This document shows positions 24,480 to 33,554 of a stretch of DNA of 64,000 nucleotides, piece after piece. The position numbers and the translations under genes were made by a program. Source of the DNA: HXMU1420-13 sp034669965 (lineage in GTDB: Bacteria > Bacteroidota > Rhodothermia > Balneolales > Balneolaceae); NCBI GenBank assembly GCA_034669965.1, contig JAXMOK010000001.1, positions 744,001 through 808,000 of the forward strand, given 5' to 3'. A model generated the notes under the pieces. That model worked only from the letters and a program-made list of their open reading frames with translations. It had not been told where the DNA came from and did not search any database. Positions within the stretch are counted from its first letter, which is position 1; the number at the start of each line of letters is the position of its first letter.

Positions 24480-25211
24480 TTACTCTTCTTCCGAGCTCGA
24501 CGATTCATCGCCTGAAGTTCTGTCTTCACCCGGCTCTTCGTCGGTGGTTACTTCCTCTTCCTTAATCTCATCTTCCAGCTCCATCATCATTTGCCGTTCA
24601 AGTAACAACTGTCGATGTTCAGCCATATCATCATCTTTCAGTATTTCTTCGATCTCTCTAGGTTTAGGCAACTCGTTTACTGAGTTCAACCCAAAATGAC
24701 GTAAGAAATGCCGAGTAGTTCTGTATAGTAACGGCTTCCCAGGGCTATCAGATCGCCCTGAAACTTCTATAAGTGCTTTCTCCATGAGTTGACGGATTAC
24801 ATATCCGGAATCTACACCGCGAATCTGATCAACTTCTGGTTTGGTGATTGGCTGGCGATACGCAATAATTGCCAGCGTTTCGATCGCCGATTGCGATAAC
24901 TTTCGATATGCGTTTTGATGTTGAAACACGCTCAACCAATAATGGAATTTAGGTTGAGTGGCAAACGTATATCCACCGGCTAACGGCTGGATTCGGAAGC
25001 TCAATCCCATTTCATCGTAACGTTCATTCAGCTTGTCGATGAAATCCTGAACCGTTTCTTCGTTAATCTCAATTTGTTCTTCTTGCTCAACAATGATGTC
25101 TCTGATTTTATCCGCAGAAATTGGTTCTTCACTAGCAAAAATCAGTGCTTCAATAACCGACGATAATCGGCTACCATCTATAAACTGATAATCGTTTAGC
25201 TTTTTATTCAC
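24480..25211 (-). CDS. scpB: SMC-Scp complex subunit ScpB
   Basis: 243 residues. Two winged-helix domains cover residues of about 10-180 (VIEALIFASEEPISADKIRD; SAIETLAIIAYRQPITKPEV; IRGVDSGYVIRQLMEKALIE; GRPLLYRTT-like text as GKPLLYRTTRHFL). The last 50 residues are acidic and disordered. ScpB binds ScpA and SMC, which organise and separate the chromosome. The gene overlaps the end of the upstream aspartoacylase-like gene by 8 nt. scpA is not adjacent. Confidence 0.94.
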   Translation of the reverse strand: MNKKLNDYQFIDGSRLSSVIEALIFASEEPISADKIRDIIVEQEEQIEINEETVQDFIDKLNERYDEMGLSFRIQPLAGGYTFATQPKFHYWLSVFQHQNAYRKLSQSAIETLAIIAYRQPITKPEVDQIRGVDSGYVIRQLMEKALIEVSGRSDSPGKPLLYRTTRHFLRHFGLNSVNELPKPREIEEILKDDDMAEHRQLLLERQMMMELEDEIKEEEVTTDEEPGEDRTSGDESSSSEEE

Positions 25212-26157
25212 TGTCCCTCACAATAAAAAATCCATCGTAACCCTGTTTTTGGTACAGGGGCATCAAAATATATCCATCCGTTTGAGATTCAATTTTCACG
25301 TGTTTATCGGTAGCTAACCAATCCCCTTTTTCAACCGGATCGAAGTTAGAAAACCCGGGGTTCATCACAAATTCGTCGCCATCTTCGATCACATGTTTGT
25401 ACACAAAATCAATTTTATGCGGAAAACCTTCTACCTTCTCCATCAAGTAGGCGTAATATGTTGCAAATTGATCAAGTTTGTTAGCAGGAATCAAACCGGC
25501 GTTAACCATCAGTGTCATTAGTCCGGCCACGGCATTATTTTCGGCCATCACAGTGCCATGCGTTCCACTTTCGAAAGCAAAACCCACATGCCCTGCTTCT
25601 TCCACATATTCCATCGATGTGCCAATCAGTGTGTGTTCGATTCCAAACACCATTGGAATTTTAAGCTGGCTTAGTAAATCGATATGCCGGGATTCTTTGG
25701 GTGTGATGGTGAACATACAGCCCGTACCCGAAAAGGTGTGCAGGTCGATGTAAATCACCTCTTCATCAGAATAAACAATAGGATCGAGAATGCAGAGCAG
25801 TTCTTTGAGCTCAATTCGCTCGGTTGATGCTAAATCTTCGAAAGGGGTACGTCTGATTTTATCCAAAATGGAGGTCACCCACAAACGATTCATATCTTCG
25901 TCAATAAAACGCACATTTTTTTTGAGCGCAGCATTATTGCCTTTTAACCCAATAAAACGACCGTGTATATATTCTTTCAGAGGCTCAAGTTGATTGATCA
26001 CGTCTTCAATAGCTTCCACACCGGTTGGTTCATTTCCATGGATTCCTGCAACTGCAATAACCGTGGGGCCCGGGTGGTCTCCTCTAATGTCGCCTATAAA
26101 ATGTTTTAGTATTTCTTGGGTATGTTCCTGCTGTTCGCTTTCTATTGCCTGCATCAA
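25204..26157 (-). CDS. succinylglutamate desuccinylase/aspartoacylase family zinc hydrolase
   Basis: 317 residues. The M14-like aspartoacylase core is plain: zinc ligands in AGIHGNEPTG (His and Glu) and YIDLHTFSGTG (His), substrate-contact text RFIDEDMNR, and a possible catalytic Glu in FAFESGTHG. Family members remove an acyl group from an N-acyl amino acid. Its start overlaps the stop of the GCS2-CBS gene (26154-26157, ATGA type), and its end overlaps scpB, so ligase and deacylase are made from one transcript. That link suggests they act on one metabolite, which I cannot identify. Confidence 0.85.
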   Translation of the reverse strand: MMQAIESEQQEHTQEILKHFIGDIRGDHPGPTVIAVAGIHGNEPTGVEAIEDVINQLEPLKEYIHGRFIGLKGNNAALKKNVRFIDEDMNRLWVTSILDKIRRTPFEDLASTERIELKELLCILDPIVYSDEEVIYIDLHTFSGTGCMFTITPKESRHIDLLSQLKIPMVFGIEHTLIGTSMEYVEEAGHVGFAFESGTHGTVMAENNAVAGLMTLMVNAGLIPANKLDQFATYYAYLMEKVEGFPHKIDFVYKHVIEDGDEFVMNPGFSNFDPVEKGDWLATDKHVKIESQTDGYILMPLYQKQGYDGFFIVRDSE

Positions 26158-28085
26158 CTATTTTCCTTTTCACTGGCCAGAGCTTTTAATAATCGCCTAG
26201 TGATATCCATAAAATTGTGTTCGGTTATAATACCAACTAATCGGCTATTCTTCACTACCGGTAAACAGCCAACTTTGTGTTCTAGCATGATATTCATTGC
26301 TTCCATTATCGACGCTTCGGGATGAATCGTAATTGGATTTTGAATCATAAATTCACTGAGTTGTTTGCTAGTATCCACTTCATCATCGTTTACAACGCGG
26401 CTATATTCCCTCATCACCATTCGCATTGATACTAAACCTACTAAATGTTTTCGGTCGTCTTCTATAGGGATGTATTTTATCGCGCGCCAATCCATCAAAT
26501 TTGACACAAATTCGATTAAATCATCTTTGCGGGCAGTAAATAAGTCGGTGGTCATAAACTCTTCAACCAGTAATTTCGATGGCATCCACGAAGGTACATC
26601 CTCAAATTTGGCTAATGCCCAACGATGAACCGGCTCGCCCTTCTTCTGATTTTTTAGCATCGATGCCGTAACGGTGGTTAACGCTTGTTCTCGATTCCCT
26701 TCTTTTATGATATTTCCATATGATTTTACTACCCAGTAAGCGCCGGTTTTCATGGTTGCAACACGATCTTGAATTACTGATAAATAGGTATCAATATCAG
26801 AACTGTTAATGTTCGCCTTTTCCAATCCATGTTTAGCTAGTGGTAACAATTCAGAAGTGATTAAATCTTTGGCACTAATTTTTCTGCCGTTGGTCCACTC
26901 AAAGTTGGTATCGAGTCCCATTTTCGAAGCTGCGAAAAAATTCAATCGGGCATCATCAAAATCTAATTCCTGAGAAATATCCGGGTGTTCATCCTCAAAA
27001 CCATTCAACAATCCAAGCCAGAATGCAGTGTTTGCCATTTCATCTAAAACCGTAGGACCTGAAGGCAACACTCTATTTTCGATGCGCAGATGAGGTTTAC
27101 CACCACCAACTCCATAACAGGCTCTATTCCACCGATAAACCGTACCATTGTGAACTTTTAGTGCATTTAATTCCGGCGGAATGCCTTGTTTCATCAACGC
27201 TTCCACGTCTTCTTCTACATCTGAACTTAGCAACACTCGGTAGCGCGAAATATCTTCTTTATAAATTTCTAGGATTGAATTTTTTAACCATGCATTACCA
27301 AAAGTAACCCGTGGACTGCTATCCCGAAGGTGATCACCAACTCCTCGAGTATCTACGGATTGATGAAATAAAGCGATTCGTGTTTCGGCCCATAATCGCT
27401 TCCCTAAAAACACCGGCGAGTTTACGGCCGCTGCTAATACCGGTGCTGAAATCGCCATTGCAGCATTGTACTTTTGAACAAATTCGTTGGGTTTTATTTG
27501 TAAATGCACCTGAAAGCCGGTGTTGCATCCCTCCAATATCGGAGTGTCGAATTTCATCAATAACTCATCCATCCCTTGAATACGCAATTCGTACTCTTTG
27601 CCGCGCAAATTATCGATGGCTTCACAAAGTGCGTGATATCGATCAATATCGGTTAGGCTGTTTATGCTAACATCCGACTTTCTAATAGTAGGTAAAATCC
27701 CGGTGAGTAAAACCTCGGCATCAAATTCATCGGCTATTTCGCGAACCTTGGCAACATCTCTCTGAAGATTGTGCTCCATATGCGATAAACAATCGCCGGT
27801 AAATTCGAGTGGTGGGTTTAAATTAATTTCCAGATTAAACTTGGCGAATTCATGCGTAAAATTTGGATCATCCAGTTTTTTAAGGATGTCATCGGCACCC
27901 AAAAATGGCTTGGCATTGCGATCAATTAAGCACAATTCCTGTTCTGCGCCAATGCGAATTGGATCGGTTTCGAACCAATCTTCATCCAGCATTTTTTCCA
28001 AAGCTCTCAAATCTTTGAGAACGTTTTTCATGAATTTCTGAAGCTGTTCGTTCGATTCTGCTAGTTTTACTCTGGTGTCGCCCAT
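26154..28085 (-). CDS. glutamate-cysteine-ligase family (GCS2) enzyme fused to a CBS-domain pair
   Basis: 643 residues. Residues of about 30-420 are a GCS2-type ligase: EQELCLID, the acidic metal/ATP site EINLNPPLEFTG, and a late arginine-rich segment GGKPHLRIENRVLPSGPT. These enzymes join the gamma-carboxylate of glutamate to an amine using ATP. The C-terminal 140 residues hold two CBS motifs (FMTTDLFTARKDDLIEFVSN; FMIQNPITIHPEASIMEAMN, then VKNSRLVGIITEHNFMDI), which usually bind adenine nucleotides and regulate the attached enzyme. True glutathione synthesis is not proven: no gshB is seen here, and the partner gene is an aspartoacylase-like deacylase. Confidence 0.85.
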   Translation of the reverse strand: MGDTRVKLAESNEQLQKFMKNVLKDLRALEKMLDEDWFETDPIRIGAEQELCLIDRNAKPFLGADDILKKLDDPNFTHEFAKFNLEINLNPPLEFTGDCLSHMEHNLQRDVAKVREIADEFDAEVLLTGILPTIRKSDVSINSLTDIDRYHALCEAIDNLRGKEYELRIQGMDELLMKFDTPILEGCNTGFQVHLQIKPNEFVQKYNAAMAISAPVLAAAVNSPVFLGKRLWAETRIALFHQSVDTRGVGDHLRDSSPRVTFGNAWLKNSILEIYKEDISRYRVLLSSDVEEDVEALMKQGIPPELNALKVHNGTVYRWNRACYGVGGGKPHLRIENRVLPSGPTVLDEMANTAFWLGLLNGFEDEHPDISQELDFDDARLNFFAASKMGLDTNFEWTNGRKISAKDLITSELLPLAKHGLEKANINSSDIDTYLSVIQDRVATMKTGAYWVVKSYGNIIKEGNREQALTTVTASMLKNQKKGEPVHRWALAKFEDVPSWMPSKLLVEEFMTTDLFTARKDDLIEFVSNLMDWRAIKYIPIEDDRKHLVGLVSMRMVMREYSRVVNDDEVDTSKQLSEFMIQNPITIHPEASIMEAMNIMLEHKVGCLPVVKNSRLVGIITEHNFMDITRRLLKALASEKENS

Positions 28086-28150
28086 AGAAGTAGTACGTTA
28101 GATGAAATAACCGCTTTAAATACCCATTTTCTGCGCGTATTTGCAAGTAA

Positions 28151-30577
28151 TTAGCGCTGGGCATCAACATTTATATTTACCCGAACTTTGGATCGACTTA
28201 CGCTACTTTCGCGATCGTAAACTTCCATAATCCGGCTGAGAACGGCTTCAATATAATTTCCACCTTTATCAGTATCCAATTTGATACTCAATTCCCATAA
28301 AAAATGCTGATTCATCCAGCCAATCACAGAAGCTCCCGGACCTAAAATCTCAGTCTCGGGCAACATCTTATCGATAATAGTTCGCATAAAATGTGCTTGT
28401 TGAATCACCAAATGTTCTTCTTTTGCTTTAAAAATGAATGTAATCAACCGGCTAAAAGGCGGGTAGTTCAATTCCGACCTGAACTGTATTTCCTCTTTTG
28501 CAAACGAATCGAAATCGTGGGATTTTGCAAACTGTATGGCTGAAACCTGTGGTTGTCGCGTTTGAATAAATACTCGCCCGGCTTTTGTTCCTCGCCCACT
28601 TCGGCCTGCAACCTGGCTGAGTAATTGGAACAATCGCTCCGATGAATTAAAGGCCGGGAAAGCCTGCTCGGTGTCGGCATCAATCACACCAACAGTGGTC
28701 ACATTCGGAAAATCCAACCCTTTAGCAACTAATTGAGTACCCACTAAAATATCTGCTTTTTGATCGGCGAACTGAGTCAAGATTTTCTTGTGTGCACCTT
28801 TTTTTGAGGTCGAATCGCGATCGAAACGTAAAATTCCGGCCTCAGGAAACAACTCTTTAATTTCTTCTTCGATCTTTTGAGTTCCACTTCCTTGAATCAA
28901 CATTTCAGCAGAGCCACATTTTTCACAATTCGTATCTGCTCTGCGTGAGTAACCGGAATAGTGACACATCAGTGCATTTTTGAATTTGTGATAAGTCAAA
29001 CTCACCGAGCATTCCGGGCTTTGAGGAATATGTCCACAGGTTGCACACTGCATGTAATTGGCGAAGCCACGACGGTTGTATAAAAGTATTACCTGCTCGT
29101 TATTTTTTAGCGATTTTTCCACCGCTTGGTATAACGCTACACTCAACGAACCACGCATTGCCCCTTTGTACTGGGTTAGGTCAATGATTTCTACCTTTGG
29201 CAATACAGCCTCTGCATGTCGCTTTTTTAATGATAGCATTATTGCTTTGTTCTGCTTTACCATTTCAAGGGCTTGCATACTTGGCGTTGCCGATCCCATA
29301 ATTACTACAGCATTTGTGCGATTAGCACGTACGATGGCCACTTCCCGAGCATGATATCTTGGTGCGGGATCAACTTGCTTATAGGAAGCATCATGCTCTT
29401 CGTCTAAAATGATCAACCCTAGATTTTGCACCGGAGCAAATACCGCCGAACGCGGCCCGATTACAATCGATTTTTTCCCCTGTTCGATTTGTTGCCAAGC
29501 ATATAATCGTTCTGATGCCGACAATCTACTGTGAAGCACCGCTATTTTATCGCCAAAAATCATGTGGAAACGTGCAACCGTTTGAGGAGTAAGTGCAATT
29601 TCGGGAACCAATACAATTCCGGTTCTGCCTTGTTCAATTACTTTTTTAAGGGCATGAATGTACACTTCAGTCTTGCCTGAGCCGGTGATGCCATGCAGTA
29701 AGAAGTTTCCAAATTCCTGATCATCAATTCGATTACAAATCTGTTCAAAAGCTGCTTTTTGATCCGCATTCAATTGCTTTATAGCTTCGGGATTGTAGGT
29801 TAAATCGTAATCAGTAACATCTTTTTCTTTTTCGATGGATGTAACCCATTCATCGTCTTTTAGTTTTCGAAGTTGATAGGATGTTAGCCCAAGTTCTGAT
29901 TTTAGTCGAAGCTCTTTATCGGGAAGTTGTACATCCAGTAAAGCGCTTAAACCTTCCTCCCATTTGTTTAGCGATTTTTTATCTGCCAGATATTTTTGTG
30001 CTGTTATTTTTGAATCATCCGTATACCATTCCAGCCAGCTTTCCTTTGCTGTCGACACTTTAACATCGGGCTCTTCCCAAACTTCTAGCGTGCCCTTTTT
30101 CAGCAACTGCTTGAAAACTTTATTGAGTCCGGTTCCCCTAAGCTGTTGTTGAATCTCTTTTTGAGTAACAGGCGACTGCTCTTCAATCAATGCTACTACA
30201 TTTTGTTCTTCCAATGAGAGTGTAGATACGGTCTTATCATTTACTTTTACGTAGGTTTTTGATACAAAATTTAATCCTGACGGAAGCGCTGCTTGTATCA
30301 CTTCGCCCCAGCTACAAAAGTAAAATTTATGAACCCATTCGGTGAGTGTTAGTAGCTCTCTCGATAAAACCGGATGCTCATCCAGTACCTTTCGAATGGG
30401 CTTAGTTTCGAAATCAGGTTCATCATCATGAACACGAACTATAAGTCCGATGGCGTAATAATTTCGATAAGGAATCCATACTCTTTTCCCGATGAGTGTT
30501 TCGGAAAATAATTCCTTAGGAACTGAATAAGTAAATACCCTTCGAATAGCTAAAGGGAATGCAACGTCTGCAAACAA
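28151..30577 (-). CDS. priA: primosomal protein N' (replication-restart helicase PriA)
   Basis: 808 residues; restarts stalled replication forks by reloading the replisome. N-terminal 3'-binding domain (VAFPLAIRRVFTYSVPKELF), then the helicase with Walker A GITGSGKTE, DEEH (LIILDEEHDASYK), GSATPS, and late motifs LVGTQLVAKGLDFPNV and QVAGRSGRG. The zinc-binding insert differs from the norm. Pair 1 (Cys511, Cys514) and pair 4 (Cys551, Cys554) are intact, but pair 2 is Ser520/Cys523 and pair 3 is Cys538/Ser541. In known PriA structures, pairs 2 and 3 share one zinc, so one site is probably lost or altered. The other motifs are normal. It is preceded by a spacer with a 29-residue ORF. Confidence 0.95.
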   Translation of the reverse strand: MFADVAFPLAIRRVFTYSVPKELFSETLIGKRVWIPYRNYYAIGLIVRVHDDEPDFETKPIRKVLDEHPVLSRELLTLTEWVHKFYFCSWGEVIQAALPSGLNFVSKTYVKVNDKTVSTLSLEEQNVVALIEEQSPVTQKEIQQQLRGTGLNKVFKQLLKKGTLEVWEEPDVKVSTAKESWLEWYTDDSKITAQKYLADKKSLNKWEEGLSALLDVQLPDKELRLKSELGLTSYQLRKLKDDEWVTSIEKEKDVTDYDLTYNPEAIKQLNADQKAAFEQICNRIDDQEFGNFLLHGITGSGKTEVYIHALKKVIEQGRTGIVLVPEIALTPQTVARFHMIFGDKIAVLHSRLSASERLYAWQQIEQGKKSIVIGPRSAVFAPVQNLGLIILDEEHDASYKQVDPAPRYHAREVAIVRANRTNAVVIMGSATPSMQALEMVKQNKAIMLSLKKRHAEAVLPKVEIIDLTQYKGAMRGSLSVALYQAVEKSLKNNEQVILLYNRRGFANYMQCATCGHIPQSPECSVSLTYHKFKNALMCHYSGYSRRADTNCEKCGSAEMLIQGSGTQKIEEEIKELFPEAGILRFDRDSTSKKGAHKKILTQFADQKADILVGTQLVAKGLDFPNVTTVGVIDADTEQAFPAFNSSERLFQLLSQVAGRSGRGTKAGRVFIQTRQPQVSAIQFAKSHDFDSFAKEEIQFRSELNYPPFSRLITFIFKAKEEHLVIQQAHFMRTIIDKMLPETEILGPGASVIGWMNQHFLWELSIKLDTDKGGNYIEAVLSRIMEVYDRESSVSRSKVRVNINVDAQR

Positions 30578-30635
30578 TGGATTATCTGGCTAACCTTTTT
30601 TGCTAAGCTTATCCAAATATCCGACTGAATGCAAC

Positions 30636-30725
30636 CTATAGTATGATTAATAAATATAGTACGATAAGTAGAATGGGAAGCGTAAACACGAGGTTTGCCT
30701 GCCAATAGGTGGATTCATTTTCCAT
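30636..30725 (-). CDS. 29-residue membrane peptide with a strong ribosome site
   Basis: ATG at 30725 to TAG at 30636-30638 encodes a 29-residue peptide: polar head MENESTYWQANL, then a hydrophobic span to the end (VFTLPILLIVLYLLIIL). A full GGAGGT lies 5 nt before the start, which is rare in this window and argues for real translation. The head recalls the start of DUF4212-type symporter subunits (YWxxNL), and the layout recalls the 38-residue peptide at 3268. No transporter gene is adjacent. It may be a stand-alone small membrane protein; the function is unknown. Confidence 0.5.
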   Translation of the reverse strand: MENESTYWQANLVFTLPILLIVLYLLIIL

Positions 30726-30854
30726 AAGTAACCTCCAACATATTTAGGTTTCCGTTTCTATTGTTTACACAAATAGTGTACCAAAATGTTTCCCACCTTT
30801 TCACCGCACGATCATGCGAACTTTGAACAGAGGAACAGTTGAACATCCAACTTC

Positions 30855-30872
30855 GAACAGTTGAACTTTGAA
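30855..30872. repeat. left terminal inverted repeat of four-helix-bundle element 1
   Basis: GAACAGTTGAACTTTGAA is the inverted form, 17 of 18 positions, of 31267-31284. Nearby (30822-30850) more copies of the same words occur (GAACAGTTGAACATCC). Confidence 0.75.
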
Positions 30873-30884
30873 GACAGCTCTGAG

Positions 30885-31238
30885 TTAATTTGCATTCTTT
30901 CTGGCAGTTTGAATGCTTTTTACAAAAATAGAAATCAACTCGTTAGATTCTTGAATGAGAGATAATAATTCATCGCTTTTAAGTATTGGTTTTTGATGAA
31001 TAATCTTGAGGTTTATATAAGTTTCTCTTAGCTCCTTGAGTGCGATTTTCATCTTGTGAATAAAATCCTTTGCAGATTCTGCGCTTTGAGCTTCAGCATG
31101 ATGGAAGGCAGGTGCAGTTCCACAACGAACTAATTGCTTCGAAAAATGTACTCCTGCATATGTTCTAGGAAGTTTTTCTACGATTTCAAGTATAGAAATC
31201 GAAAATTCGATCAATCTTTCATGCAAGTCATATCTCAT
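30885..31238 (-). CDS. four-helix-bundle protein (IVS/S23 family), copy 1
   Basis: 117 residues, almost all helical. The motif FSKQLVRCGTAPAFHHAEA followed by SAKDFIHKMKIALKELRETY is the core of the four-helix-bundle family first seen in 23S rRNA intervening sequences of Leptospira (PF05635 type). Related proteins serve as accessory subunits (Avd) in diversity-generating retroelements, but no reverse transcriptase is seen here. The gene sits between inverted repeats (30855-30872 and 31267-31284). The outer repeat on the right reaches the stop codon of the yifB gene. The function is unknown; RNA or nucleic acid binding is suggested for relatives. Confidence 0.85.
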   Translation of the reverse strand: MRYDLHERLIEFSISILEIVEKLPRTYAGVHFSKQLVRCGTAPAFHHAEAQSAESAKDFIHKMKIALKELRETYINLKIIHQKPILKSDELLSLIQESNELISIFVKSIQTARKNAN

Positions 31239-31256
31239 AAAAATCTCATTATTTCA

Positions 31257-31329
31257 GAGTTCGATGTTCAAAGTTCTACTGTTCAAAGTTCAAGAGTTCA
31301 CCTATTCTTAATTCGTAATTCCTAATTCT
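31257..31329. repeat. right inverted repeat and TAATTC word repeat of four-helix element 1
   Basis: TTCAAAGTTCTACTGTTC (31267-31284) is the right arm of the terminal inverted repeat. It is followed by CTTAATTCGTAATTCCTAAT (about 31305-31325), which ends at the stop codon of the yifB gene (31330). Confidence 0.75.
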
Positions 31330-32871
31330 TCACCCCAACCACCCTTCTCGGTCAAGGCTTCGGTATTGGATGGCTTCGGCAACGTGATGCGATTGAATGC
31401 GTTCGCTTTTATCCAGATCAGCGATGGTTCTGCTAACTTTTAAGATGCGATCGTATGCTCGTGCCGAAAGCCCCAAACTCGTGATTGCCTGCTTCAGAAT
31501 TGCTGAACTTTGCTCGTCCAATTCGCACACTTTACGTACCTGTCGCGTATTCATTTGCGAGTTTGAATACACATCCTTTACCCCAAGAAATCGCTGCGTT
31601 TGAATCTCCCTTGCCTCAATAACTCTCTCTCTGATTTCCGTAGAACTTTCTCCTTTAGCTTTCCCGGAAAGCTCATCGTAACTCACCTTATTCACTTCGA
31701 TGTGCAAATCTATGCGATCTAGCAACGGCCCGGAAATTTTACTCAGATATCGCTGCATTTGAATATTCGATGTTCCGTTCATCTCCGCAGGATCGTACCA
31801 ATCGCCTGAAGGAGATGGATTCATCGAAGCAACCAACATTACTCGACTCGGATACGTCACGCTCATACGCGCCCTTGAAATCGACACAAAACCATCTTCT
31901 AAAGGCTGTCTCATTACTTCCAAGGCACTTCTTTTGAATTCCGGCAGCTCATCCAAAAAAAGAACTCCGTTATGTGCCATTGAAATTTCACCCGGCATCG
32001 GAATTCCTCCACCACCAACCAGCGCAACATCAGAAACAGTGTGATGAGGCGCTCTGAATGGTCGGGATGTGATTAATGCTTTTCCATTTTTCATGATCCC
32101 CGAAACCGAGTGCACTTTGGTTGTTTCAAGAGCTTCGCCTAAAGAGAGCGGTGGTAAAATGGTCGGAATACGACGTGCCATCATCGTTTTTCCCGAACCC
32201 GGTGGCCCGACCATCACCACGTTATGAGAACCTGACGCTGCAATTTCTAGAGCACGCTTCACATTTTCCTGTCCTCGTACATCGCTGAAATCGACCGCTT
32301 CCAGTCTGCCGTTTTTGGCAAACACGTGCTCCACATTAATTTTAAATGGATCGAGATTCCCTCGATTTTCTAACCAGTCTTTTACATCGTTGAGATGATC
32401 GAAAGGAAATATGTCAATTCCATCTACTACTGCTGCTTCAGGACCGTTTTCACGGGGCACAATCAAATATTTAAAGCCTTGTTTCTTGGCTTCTACAGCC
32501 ACCGGCAACACTCCTTTTATCGGCCGAATTTGTCCATCCAGCGCGAGTTCGCCTAACATCACTGTATCGTCCAGCTTATCGGTATGGAGCTGCCCCGACA
32601 TCCTCAACAACCCGATCGCAATAGGTAAATCGAAGGCATTTCCTTCTTTAGGGAGATCGGCTGGAGCAAGATTTACGGTTATCCGTCCCAATGGATAATA
32701 TGAACCTGTATTTCTGATAGCAGCTTCTACCCGATCTCGAGATTCAGAAACGGCTCGATCCGGCAATCCCACTAAGAAAAATTTTACCATACCATTGGTA
32801 TGGTGTGTTTCAACGTCGATGATTTTTGCATCAACACCGATGGTGGATGCGCAATAAACTCTGGCTAGCAT
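31330..32871 (-). CDS. comM: YifB/ComM family Mg-chelatase-like AAA+ ATPase
   Basis: 513 residues. An N-terminal Lon-S16-like domain (residues of about 1-170, LARVYCASTIGVDAKIIDVE) is followed by the AAA+ module: Walker A GPPGSGKTMMARR near 217, Walker B FLDELPEF, and the sensor text VASMNPSPSGDW. A C-terminal Mg-chelatase domain ends QYRSLDREGW. ComM acts as a hexameric helicase that promotes branch migration during natural transformation in species tested; that role here is inferred from the family. The gene is divergent from the DUF4342 gene (86 nt apart). Confidence 0.93.
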   Translation of the reverse strand: MLARVYCASTIGVDAKIIDVETHHTNGMVKFFLVGLPDRAVSESRDRVEAAIRNTGSYYPLGRITVNLAPADLPKEGNAFDLPIAIGLLRMSGQLHTDKLDDTVMLGELALDGQIRPIKGVLPVAVEAKKQGFKYLIVPRENGPEAAVVDGIDIFPFDHLNDVKDWLENRGNLDPFKINVEHVFAKNGRLEAVDFSDVRGQENVKRALEIAASGSHNVVMVGPPGSGKTMMARRIPTILPPLSLGEALETTKVHSVSGIMKNGKALITSRPFRAPHHTVSDVALVGGGGIPMPGEISMAHNGVLFLDELPEFKRSALEVMRQPLEDGFVSISRARMSVTYPSRVMLVASMNPSPSGDWYDPAEMNGTSNIQMQRYLSKISGPLLDRIDLHIEVNKVSYDELSGKAKGESSTEIRERVIEAREIQTQRFLGVKDVYSNSQMNTRQVRKVCELDEQSSAILKQAITSLGLSARAYDRILKVSRTIADLDKSERIQSHHVAEAIQYRSLDREGWLG

Positions 32872-32957
32872 TTATTTGAATCTTTTTATTTAGCTTTACG
32901 TAGTTAGACTCCGCCGGAGGCAACTCCTTACAAAAAATTTTATAAATCGCACATATC

Positions 32958-33395
32958 ATGGAAAAAGACGAGGCAAAAAAGAAGGCAAAGCACATGTTTG
33001 AAGAGGTGCAAGGTGGGGTGACCGAAGTGATCTCCAAAATCAGAGAATTTATCAAAGAGGGAAGCGCAAGACGATTAATTATTAAGAACAAAGAGGGCGA
33101 AGTAGTTTTTCAAACTCAACTAGCTGTCGGCGTTGGTGGCGCTGCTTTAGTGGGTGCAATGGCCCCGGTAATTTCAGCAGTTGGCATGTTCGCCATGTTC
33201 ATCAACGATTATCAGATCTTGGTTGAGCGCGAACTGGATGAAGACGAAGACGAGTTTTCGGTAGACGCCGAAATCATCGAAATCACCGAAGATGAGGACG
33301 AAGAAGAATCGGCAAAAGCTGAGGAATCTACTTCCGAAGAATCTGATGAAGAGCCGAAAGACGAAAAGACGGTCGGAAAAAAGAAGAAAAAGTAA
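32958..33395 (+). CDS. DUF4342 domain protein with acidic tail
   Basis: 145 residues. Residues of about 10-90 match the DUF4342 plan: a helical start (HMFEEVQGGVTEVISKIREF), then IKEGSARRLIIKNKEGEVVF, then a glycine/alanine-rich hydrophobic hairpin (AVGVGGAALVGAMAPVISAV), then a closing strand (YQILVERELD). The last 60 residues are almost all Glu/Asp/Ser and end in a lysine run. The function is unknown; the hydrophobic hairpin suggests membrane contact. Confidence 0.75.
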   Translation: MEKDEAKKKAKHMFEEVQGGVTEVISKIREFIKEGSARRLIIKNKEGEVVFQTQLAVGVGGAALVGAMAPVISAVGMFAMFINDYQILVERELDEDEDEFSVDAEIIEITEDEDEEESAKAEESTSEESDEEPKDEKTVGKKKKK

Positions 33396-33494
33396 TCTAA
33401 AAGATTGATTTAGTGATTAATTGATGACAAACATCCCATTGACGAATTACCTTCTGATGGATGTTTACGAAATCATTTTTTCAACCACGCTCTA

Positions 33495-33525
33495 TCGGTC
33501 GTACGGACTGAAGCTGCAAGACCGA
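33495..33525. repeat. palindromic repeat, TCGGTC...GACCGA type
   Basis: Stem TCGGTC (33495-33500) with GACCGA (33520-33525). The intervening GTACGGACTGAAGCTGCAA is a degenerate form of the inner part of the element at 34306-34337. Confidence 0.5.
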
Positions 33526-33554
33526 ACTTAAGTTGCTAACCGATTACTTATCAA

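Noticed and set aside
30885..31238. Diversity-generating retroelement accessory gene (avd)
   Set aside because: The fold is shared, but no reverse transcriptase, template or variable repeat is visible within the window.
32958..33395. Nucleolin-like or histone-like protein from the acidic/lysine tail
   Set aside because: Such tails are common and not diagnostic; the folded part is DUF4342.
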